Under the pieces are notes generated by a model. The model saw only the letters and a list, made by a program, of their open reading frames with translations. It had not been told where the DNA came from and made no database searches. The position numbers and the translations under genes were made by a program. Below are positions 35,633 to 41,213 of a DNA stretch of 41,213 bases, piece after piece; positions within the stretch are counted from its first letter, which is position 1, and each line of letters begins with the position of its first letter. Origin of the DNA: DATLFP01 sp035540955 (lineage in GTDB: Bacteria; Actinomycetota; Acidimicrobiia; Acidimicrobiales; CADCSY01); contig DATLFP010000143.1 in the NCBI GenBank assembly GCA_035540955.1, positions 1-41,213 on the forward strand, read 5' to 3'.

Positions 35633-37065
35633 GGCGCTCCCTCGCCGGTGCCGAGGATCTCGCGGACGACGACGCGGTCGTCGAAGGGCACGACGCGCCC
35701 GCCGATCGTCTGGGTCGGCTCGTGGCCCTTGCCGGCGACGACCACGACGTCGCCGGCGGCGGCGCGGGACAGGGCCAGGCCGATCGCGGCGCGCCGGTCG
35801 GGTTCGGCGATCACGTAGGCGGGCCCGACCGCGCCCTCCCGCACCTGGGCGACGATGGCGGCCGGGTCTTCGCTGCGGGGGTTGTCCGACGTGATGACCA
35901 CGACGTCGGCCAGCCGCGACGCGACCTCGCCCATGAGGGGTCGCTTGCCGGCGTCCTTGTCGCCGCCGCAGCCGAACACGACCGTGAGCTGTCCGTCTCC
36001 GGTGATGTCGCGCGCGGCCTGTAGGACGTGCTCGAGACCGTCGGGGGTGTGCGCGTAGTCGACGACGACGGTGAACGGCTGGCCGGCATCGACCAGCTCG
36101 AAGCGGCCGGGGGCGGGCGGCGCGGCCGCGATCCCCGCAACGATGGCGTCGTCCCCGATGCCGAGCACGGTGGCGGCGGCTGCTGCCGCGAGCGCGTTCG
36201 ACACGTTGAACGTGGCGCCGAGCGGGACGCGCAGGGTCCGGCCCCGCCACGTGCAGGTGCTGTGGTCGCGATGGACGATGAGGTCCTGCACGTCCTGCAG
36301 CGAGTACGCGACGGTCGGGATCCGGGCGGCGTCGAGGAGGAGCCGCCCACGCGGGTCGTCGGCGTTCACCACCCCGTGGCGGGCCTGACCGGGCTCGAAG
36401 AGGCGGGCCTTGGCCGCGAAGTAGTCCTCCATCGTCTCGTGGTACTCGAGATGGTCCCGGCTCAGGTTGGTGAACACACCGACCGCGAACTCCGTCCCCA
36501 CCAGGCGCGACTGTGCCAGGGCGTGCGAGGACACCTCCATGGCGACCGCATCCATCCCACCGTCGCGCAGCTCGGCCAGCTGTGCCTGCAGGTCGGTCGA
36601 GTCCGGTGTGGTCGGCGGGCCTCCCGGCCGGGAGGTGAGGGTGCCGATCAACCCCGTCCGCCGGCCGGCGGCATCGAGGATCGAGCGCAGGAGCCACGTC
36701 GTCGTCGTCTTGCCGTTGGTGCCCGTCACGCCGACGACGTCCATCGCCCGCGACGGGTGCTCGTGGAACGCCGCCGCCACCCGGCCCATGGCGAGGCGGA
36801 CGTCGTCCACCACCACCTGGGTGACCTCGAGGTCGAGCTGGCGGTCGACGAGCAGCGACCGGGCCCCGAGCGCCACGGCGTCGGCGGCGAACGCGTGGCC
36901 GTCGGCGACCGAGCCCCGCACGCAGCAGAAGAGCGACCCCGACGCCACCTGGCGCGAGTCGTGGGTCACCGAGGTGACGGCGACGGGCTCGCCGAGCACG
37001 GCCCGCACCTCGACCTCGGCGAGGAGCTCACCGAGCGATCGAGGCGTCCGGTTGGTGCGCGGCAC
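35629..37065 (-). CDS. murE: UDP-MurNAc-tripeptide synthetase MurE (meso-DAP type)
   Basis: The product has 478 residues. The N-terminal UDP-binding domain (THDSRQVASGSLFCCVRG) is followed by VGVTGTNGKTTTTWLLRSIL (P-loop at 115-122), TTPDSTDLQAQ, AMEVSSHALAQ, FTNLSRDHLEYH and the carbamylated-Lys motif YFAAKARLF (Lys219). The C-terminal domain contains VVDYAHTPDGLEHVL, FGCGGDKDAGKRP and SDNPRSEDP; DNPR (394-397) marks specificity for meso-diaminopimelate. The cell wall therefore should carry DAP in position 3. The GTG directly abuts GGGAG, and only 4 nt separate it from the ftsI stop codon, so initiation probably depends on coupling to ftsI. Confidence 0.95.
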   Translation of the reverse strand: MPRTNRTPRSLGELLAEVEVRAVLGEPVAVTSVTHDSRQVASGSLFCCVRGSVADGHAFAADAVALGARSLLVDRQLDLEVTQVVVDDVRLAMGRVAAAFHEHPSRAMDVVGVTGTNGKTTTTWLLRSILDAAGRRTGLIGTLTSRPGGPPTTPDSTDLQAQLAELRDGGMDAVAMEVSSHALAQSRLVGTEFAVGVFTNLSRDHLEYHETMEDYFAAKARLFEPGQARHGVVNADDPRGRLLLDAARIPTVAYSLQDVQDLIVHRDHSTCTWRGRTLRVPLGATFNVSNALAAAAAATVLGIGDDAIVAGIAAAPPAPGRFELVDAGQPFTVVVDYAHTPDGLEHVLQAARDITGDGQLTVVFGCGGDKDAGKRPLMGEVASRLADVVVITSDNPRSEDPAAIVAQVREGAVGPAYVIAEPDRRAAIGLALSRAAAGDVVVVAGKGHEPTQTIGGRVVPFDDRVVVREILGTGEGAP

Positions 37066-37069
37066 CTCC

Positions 37070-38911
37070 CTAATCTCGCGCTTCGAGGCCCGGTGCCTGC
37101 GCCGGCGGCGTCTCGTCGATCGCGATCACCGTCGACGGCGGGGGGATCCGGAGGTGGCGCAGGGCGTACTTCGTGATCTCGGCGAAGACGGGGGCCGACG
37201 AGAGGCTGGCGTAGTACGGGCGGGGTTCGTCGAGGACGACGATGGCCGACAGCCGGGGCGACTCGGCGGGCACGAACCCGGCGAAGGTGGCGATGTAGGC
37301 GCCCTCGACGTACCCGCGGTGGGTCATCGACGGCTTCCTGGCGGTGCCCGTCTTGCCGGCCACGGTGTAGCCCTCGATGGCGGCGTTCACGCCGGTGCCG
37401 GTGGCGACCACGTTGGCCAGCATCTGGGTGACCTGCTCGGCGGTACGGGTCGACACGACCCGGCGGCCATCGGCGCCGGGGACCCGATGCTCGATGCCGT
37501 CGGCGTCGACCGTGGCCCGGACGAGTCGGGGCGGCACGAGGACACCGCCGTTGGCGATCGTGTTGTAGACGCCGAGCATCTGCAGCGCGTTGACGGCGAT
37601 GCCCTGCCCGATCGGGATCGAGCCGATCGACGTGCCCGTCCACTCGTCGAGGTCGAGCATGATCCCGTTCGACTGTTGCGGGAACGCGAGGCCGGTGGGC
37701 TGACCGAGGCCGAACCGGCGCAGGTAGGCGTCGACCCGCTCCGCGCCCAGCTGCTTGGCGACCATGATCGTGCCGATGTTCGACGAGGTCCGGATGATGT
37801 CGCTCACGCTCCACCGCGTGATCGGGTGGGGATCGTGGTCGGAGAACGTGTGGATCGACACCGGGAGCCGATCAGGGACGTCGAAGGTCGTCCCCGGCGC
37901 GACGATCCCCTCCTCGAGCGCGCCGGCCACCGTGATCACCTTGTTGACCGATCCCGGCTCGTAGACCGACGTGACCGCCGCGTTGTCGAGCGAGGCGCGC
38001 GGACCCTCGGGCGTCGCCCGCAGGTTCGCCATGGCGAGGATCTCGCCGTTGGTCGGATCCATCACCACGACCGTGCCGCCCAGCGCGCGGCTCTCGACGA
38101 TCTGCTCCGCGAGGGCCCGTTCGACCTCGAACTGCAGCGTGCGATCGAGCGTCAGCACCAGGTCGTTGCCTGGATGGGCGGGCGTGAGGCGCCGCTCGCC
38201 GACCGCGATGGTCTGACCGTCGAGGCCCCGCTCGCGGAGCATCTCGCCGGGTGTGCCCTGCAGCTCGGCGTCCATCTCCAGCTCGAGGCCCGACACCCCG
38301 GCGCTGTCGACGTCGACGGTCCCCAGCACCGAGATCGCCAGACCGTCGTTGGGGCGAATCCGCTTCGACTCTCCCACGAGGCCGACGCCGTCGAGGTCGA
38401 GCGCCGACACCGCGGCGGCGACGTCGTCGTCGACCTTGCGGGCCAGGTAGACGAACTCCCCGTCCTGGCGCAGCTTTGCCTCGAGCGCACCCTGGTCCAT
38501 CGCAAGGACGGGGGCGAGGGCGGCAGCGGCGCCGGCGGGATCGGTGACCAGTGACGGGTCGGCGAACACCGTCGAGAGGCGGACCGACATCGCCAGCTCG
38601 TTGCCGTTGCGGTCGAAGATCGTGCCTCGCTCGGCGGGGATGGGCACGGTGTGCAGGCGCTGCCGCAGCCCCCGCGCCGCGTACTCCTCCGAGGAGATGC
38701 CCTGGAGGTGGGCGAGGCGGACCGACACGGCCACGAGGGCGAGGACGACGAGGACGAGGAGCGTCCGGGCGCGGCGGGCCGGGCTGCCCGTGCGCGCCGG
38801 TGGCCGTGAGGAGCGGATGGGGGGCGACGGCGGGCGACGGGTCGCGGCGCCGCCGCGGACCGGAGGCCGTCGTGACGCTGTCCGCCCCGCCGGCGGCAGC
38901 TGGGTCTGCAC
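37070..38911 (-). CDS. ftsI: Division-specific transpeptidase FtsI (class B PBP3)
   Basis: The product has 613 residues. A Pro/Arg-rich cytoplasmic N-terminus (1-48) precedes a membrane helix (LLVLVVLALVAVSVRLAHL). The pedestal domain starts with RGTIFDRNGNELA, and the transpeptidase domain has the SxxK motif SVNK (Ser321-Lys324), SSN (376-378) and KTG (520-522). GGTVVVMDPTNGEILAMAN and PIGQGIAVNALQM are typical of class B enzymes. It cross-links septal peptidoglycan with FtsW. No PASTA domain follows. GTG lies immediately after the ftsL TAG with no spacer, as expected for coupled translation. Confidence 0.96.
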   Translation of the reverse strand: MQTQLPPAGRTASRRPPVRGGAATRRPPSPPIRSSRPPARTGSPARRARTLLVLVVLALVAVSVRLAHLQGISSEEYAARGLRQRLHTVPIPAERGTIFDRNGNELAMSVRLSTVFADPSLVTDPAGAAAALAPVLAMDQGALEAKLRQDGEFVYLARKVDDDVAAAVSALDLDGVGLVGESKRIRPNDGLAISVLGTVDVDSAGVSGLELEMDAELQGTPGEMLRERGLDGQTIAVGERRLTPAHPGNDLVLTLDRTLQFEVERALAEQIVESRALGGTVVVMDPTNGEILAMANLRATPEGPRASLDNAAVTSVYEPGSVNKVITVAGALEEGIVAPGTTFDVPDRLPVSIHTFSDHDPHPITRWSVSDIIRTSSNIGTIMVAKQLGAERVDAYLRRFGLGQPTGLAFPQQSNGIMLDLDEWTGTSIGSIPIGQGIAVNALQMLGVYNTIANGGVLVPPRLVRATVDADGIEHRVPGADGRRVVSTRTAEQVTQMLANVVATGTGVNAAIEGYTVAGKTGTARKPSMTHRGYVEGAYIATFAGFVPAESPRLSAIVVLDEPRPYYASLSSAPVFAEITKYALRHLRIPPPSTVIAIDETPPAQAPGLEARD

Positions 38912-39478
38912 CTACGGCCGCCCGGTGAGGTACGGCTTGACGGTGGCCCATGCCGCGCGGTCACCGCCGTCGGTCGGCGCCGGCTCCCCCTCTGCGATCG
39001 CGAGCTCCTCGACCTCGGCGGACACCGCTTCGGACGGCGTGAGGTAGGTGACGTCGGACGGCGGGACCATCCCGAGCCGCTCCTGCGCCTCGCGCACGAT
39101 GCGCGCCGGCGCCTCGAGCGCCGCCACGTCGACCCGGAGCCGCTCGTAGCGGGCCTGGGCGTCGCTCACCTGGCGCTCGATGCGATCGATCTCGACCTGG
39201 CCGGTGGCGAGCATCGCATGGAACGCGGCGAGCGCGAACAGGGACGCCGCGAGGAAGACGCCGAGGAGCAGGACCCCGGCGCGCAACCGCCGGCGGCGCT
39301 TGATGGCCTGGACCCGGGCGTCGGTGACGACCCGCAGGTGGCGGTCGGGGGTGGCGGGGGCCGCCTCACGGGCGGCGGGCCGACGCCGGTCCGCCGGGGG
39401 GGTGCGGACCGGCGTCGCCCTTCGCGCCGGGGAGGCAGCACGACGGGGACGGGTACGGGCGGGGACGACCGCGGTCAT
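38912..39478 (-). CDS. ftsL: FtsL-like septum formation protein
   Basis: The product has 188 residues. The N-terminal 65 residues are Arg/Pro/Ala-rich and cytoplasmic, ending in VQAIKRRRRLRAG. A single membrane helix (VLLLGVFLAASLFALAAFHAML) is followed by a coiled coil (VEIDRIERQVSDAQARYERLRVDVAALEAP) and the FtsL/FtsB-like patch RIVREAQERLGMVPPSDVTYL. An acidic C-terminal tail completes it. FtsL connects the FtsQ-FtsB complex to FtsWI activation. The sequence is poorly conserved between taxa, and the assignment relies on topology and position between rsmH and ftsI. The ATG overlaps the rsmH stop (TGATG). The tail is longer than in most FtsL. Confidence 0.85.
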   Translation of the reverse strand: MTAVVPARTRPRRAASPARRATPVRTPPADRRRPAAREAAPATPDRHLRVVTDARVQAIKRRRRLRAGVLLLGVFLAASLFALAAFHAMLATGQVEIDRIERQVSDAQARYERLRVDVAALEAPARIVREAQERLGMVPPSDVTYLTPSEAVSAEVEELAIAEGEPAPTDGGDRAAWATVKPYLTGRP

Positions 39479-40464
39479 CAGCTGGCCAGCTTCTCGACGG
39501 CCCGCAAGCGGGCGCTCTCGCTGCGGCGGTTGCGGGCGACCTCATCGGCGGACGCCTTCCACGCGCCCCGCTTGAGGAGCCGCACCGTGGGCACGGCCCC
39601 GCATCCGCAGGGCAGCCCGGGCGGGCAGGTGCAACCGCCGGTCGCCGCGTCACGGAAGGTGGACTTCACGATGCGGTCCTCGCCCGAGTGGTAGGCGAGC
39701 ACCGCGCACCGTCCCCCCGGCACCAGCAGGGCGATCGCCTGCTCGAGGGCCGGCTGGAGGACGGCCAGCTCGTCGTTGACCTCGATGCGCACCGCCTGGA
39801 ACGAGCGGGTCGCCGGGTGACCGCCGCGGCGGCGGGCGGGCGCGGGGATCGCGTCGCGGATCACCTCGACGAGCCGGCCGGTCGTGGTGATGGGCCGGGC
39901 GGCGACGATGGCGCGCGCGATGCGGGTGGCGTAGCGCTCGTCGCCGTGGGTGCGCAGGATGCGGGCCAGCTCGGCTTCCTCGTAGCCGTTCACGACGTCT
40001 GCGGCGGTCGGCCCACGCGTGGGGTCCATGCGCATGTCGAGCGGCGCGTCGGCTCGATGGCTGAACCCGCGCTCGCCGGTGTCGAGCTGGTGGGAGCTCA
40101 CGCCGAGGTCGAACAGCGCGCCACTCAGGCCGTCGAGGCCGAGAGCGGCGACGACGTCGCGGACGGCGTCGAACCGCGCGTGATGGACCGTCGCTCGGTC
40201 ACCGAAGCGCCGGAGGCGGGTGGCAGCAGCCTCGACCGCGTCAGGGTCGCGGTCGAGGCCGGCCACTCGCACGTGGGGGTGGGCGTCCAGGAGTGCCGCT
40301 GCGTGCCCGGCCCCGCCGACGGTCGCGTCGACGATGGTGCCGGCCGGCACCGGGCCGAAGAGGTCGACGATCAGGTCGACCATCACCGGCTCGTGCTCGA
40401 AGGGCTGCGACGAAGGATTCACGGACGCTCTCGCACTTCCCGCTCGGGGTCCTGCTGCGCTCAT
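39478..40464 (-). CDS. rsmH: 16S rRNA (cytosine1402-N4)-methyltransferase RsmH (MraW)
   Basis: The product has 328 residues. Conserved RsmH blocks are FEHEPVMVDLIVDLF, the SAM-binding VDATVGGAGHAAALL and GLDRDPDAVEAA, ALFDLGVSSHQLDTGERGFSHRADAPLDMRMD (read in segments), GDERYATRIARAIV, ATRSFQAVRIEVNDEL, AVLAYHSGEDRIVK and the C-terminal SARLRAVEKL. It N4-methylates C1402 of 16S rRNA. ATG 40464 has GGAGG 6 nt upstream; earlier in-frame codons lie inside a large hairpin and read as non-coding. The start region is buried in that hairpin, so translation is probably regulated. A CxC-rich stretch (GGCTCPPGLPCGCG) in the C-terminal part is typical of actinobacterial RsmH. Confidence 0.96.
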   Translation of the reverse strand: MSAAGPRAGSARASVNPSSQPFEHEPVMVDLIVDLFGPVPAGTIVDATVGGAGHAAALLDAHPHVRVAGLDRDPDAVEAAATRLRRFGDRATVHHARFDAVRDVVAALGLDGLSGALFDLGVSSHQLDTGERGFSHRADAPLDMRMDPTRGPTAADVVNGYEEAELARILRTHGDERYATRIARAIVAARPITTTGRLVEVIRDAIPAPARRRGGHPATRSFQAVRIEVNDELAVLQPALEQAIALLVPGGRCAVLAYHSGEDRIVKSTFRDAATGGCTCPPGLPCGCGAVPTVRLLKRGAWKASADEVARNRRSESARLRAVEKLAS

Positions 40465-40576
40465 CGGTGGCCTCCGGCCGGCGTCACCCCCGGGATTTCT
40501 CCCCGGGTGGCAGACGGAAGCGGGCGGAGTAGGGGCTGTCCGTTGCCAGCCGGAAGCCACCGATGAGCGCTGCAGG
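40451..40576 (-). ncRNA. Structured leader RNA between mraZ and rsmH (probable 'mraW' RNA motif)
   Basis: In the minus-strand transcript, 40576-40545 pairs with 40482-40451: 32 positions give 29 Watson-Crick pairs, 2 G-U wobbles and 1 A-A mismatch. The 3' arm holds the rsmH Shine-Dalgarno (40475-40471) and ATG (40464-40462). The 62-nt loop holds a second hairpin closed by CACCC/GGGTG (40509-40505 with 40489-40485) and GGGA-GAAA-TCCC, a GNRA tetraloop, plus a possible ACGGA/TCCGT helix. A conserved actinobacterial RNA upstream of mraW has been described computationally; this location fits. It starts 11 nt after the mraZ stop, so it lies inside the operon mRNA. Confidence 0.75.
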
Positions 40577-40587
40577 TCCTCTTGTCT

Positions 40588-41019
40588 CTAGATCCCGAAG
40601 TCGTCGAGACCGGGGCCGCCCATGACGAGGCTGAGGCCGCCCTCGCGGTCGACCTCCTGCCAGCGCCCGGCATCCCAGATCTCGACGCGGTTGACGTTCC
40701 CGGTGATCACCACGTCACGTTCGAGCGAGGCAAAGGTCCGGAGATGCCCCGGGATGAGCATCCGACCCTGCTTGTCGATCGACGCCGGCGAGGCGTTGGC
40801 GGCGAACGCCCGGGCGGCCTGTCGCTCCCGGGGGCCCCGCTTCGACTTCTCCATGACGTCGCTCATGACCCGCTCGAACTCCTCGGCTTCGTAGACGGCC
40901 ACACAGCCGTCGAGGGACGCCGCGAGGTAGGCGCCGGCCCCGAGGAGCTCCCGGAACTTGACCGGGAGGATGACCCGGCCCTTCTGGTCCAGCGCATGTT
41001 CGAACTGGCCCAGGAACAC
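40588..41019 (-). CDS. mraZ: Transcriptional regulator MraZ
   Basis: The product has 143 residues. Two AbrB-like swapped-hairpin domains are visible, each with the DxxGR-type motif: FEHALDQKGRVILPVKFRELL (6-26) and ASPASIDKQGRMLIPGHLRTFA (about 76-97). MraZ forms a ring and binds repeated TGGG-type boxes upstream of its own gene, repressing the dcw operon. The GTG start is preceded by GAGGTGAT, an 8-base perfect match to the anti-Shine-Dalgarno, an unusually strong ribosome binding site. Downstream lies the structured RNA and rsmH. As first gene of the mraZ-to-ftsW unit it probably sets the level of the whole operon. Confidence 0.95.
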   Translation of the reverse strand: MFLGQFEHALDQKGRVILPVKFRELLGAGAYLAASLDGCVAVYEAEEFERVMSDVMEKSKRGPRERQAARAFAANASPASIDKQGRMLIPGHLRTFASLERDVVITGNVNRVEIWDAGRWQEVDREGGLSLVMGGPGLDDFGI

Positions 41020-41101
41020 CGGATCACCTCGGAACCGAACGTCGTCACCCGATCACGCCACCTCACGTTCCCGTGGGCTCCAGGCGTCACCCCTTCGCTC
41101 C

Positions 41102-41155
41102 ACTTGGCGCCACAGTACGCCCCACTTCCCCACCCGTCAACACCACTTCCCCCCA
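41102..41155 (-). promoter_or_regulatory. mraZ promoter with periodic TGG boxes (candidate MraZ operator)
   Basis: On the minus strand TTGACG (41140-41135) and TACTGT (41117-41112) are 17 bp apart, a good sigma70-like promoter with a leader of about 85 nt. TGGGG or TGG-type boxes begin at 41155, 41145, 41132, 41124, 41112 and 41102; five of these are spaced about one or two helical turns apart and cover the promoter, as MraZ boxes do elsewhere. The remaining bases to 41213 hold no gene I can support. Confidence 0.6.
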
Positions 41156-41213
41156 CCGAACCCCCTGTGCGCCGCAGGCAGAACTGAGCGGGCGAGCGGG
41201 CGAACTCAGAACG

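Overview
The window is one high-GC (roughly 70%) chromosomal segment with tightly packed genes, many GTG/TTG starts and 1-4 bp stop/start overlaps. It lacks mobile elements, tRNA/rRNA genes and CRISPR arrays. The gene set points to the phylum Actinomycetota: a proteasome activator Bpa homologue ending in a Tyr-Leu tail, a Wag31-type DivIVA next to SepF and YggT, HelD, FtsZ ending in an acidic segment and VPSFLK, MurE with the meso-DAP DNPR motif, and the order ftsZ-yggS-sepF-yggT-divIVA followed by ileS, dksA-like, lspA, rluD and dnaE. The class is probably Acidimicrobiia or a near relative. That placement is inferred from gene content and divergence from Streptomyces and Mycobacterium, and not proven here.

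Layout. (1) 1-9.8 kb holds accessory and housekeeping genes: a 5'-truncated DUF255/thioredoxin-like protein, a secreted CWB2 repeat protein, a thiolase plus DUF35 pair, a nitroreductase, a HelD-type ATPase with an extra CxxC pair, a patatin-like lipase and an unknown protein. (2) 9.9-16.8 kb holds dnaE, a YetF-like membrane protein, an anchored unknown protein, Bpa, a type I phosphodiesterase and an Rrf2 regulator. (3) 16.8-23.2 kb holds rluD-like, lspA, a DksA-like protein with a histone-H1-like tail, DUF167, a divergent ileS with an altered HIGH motif, and a membrane protein with a second H1-like tail. (4) 23.2-41.0 kb is the division and cell wall (dcw) cluster. It reads leftwards as mraZ-rsmH-ftsL-ftsI-murE-mraY-ftsW, then murC-murB-ftsQ-ftsZ-yggS-sepF-yggT-divIVA.

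The dcw cluster is rearranged. murF and murD are not in it. murG sits on the opposite strand between ftsW and murC, in a three-gene operon with a CBS-fused sugar-1-phosphate nucleotidyltransferase and a LegB-like NAD-dependent dehydratase. That operon diverges from murC and ends at a strong hairpin facing ftsW. Together these genes make lipid-linked peptidoglycan precursor (MurE, MraY, MurG, MurC, MurB), polymerise and cross-link it at the septum (FtsW, FtsI), and position the division and growth machinery (FtsZ, SepF, FtsQ, FtsL, DivIVA).

Regulatory structure worth attention: a sigma70-like promoter with periodic TGG repeats upstream of mraZ (candidate MraZ operator); a 32-bp RNA hairpin between mraZ and rsmH that buries the rsmH Shine-Dalgarno and start codon (probably the actinobacterial 'mraW' RNA motif); a promoter with a 24-bp palindrome upstream of ftsZ; an inverted pair of DnaA-box-like 9-mers upstream of dnaE; and several promoters with a TANNNT box 6-7 nt before the start codon, implying leaderless mRNAs.
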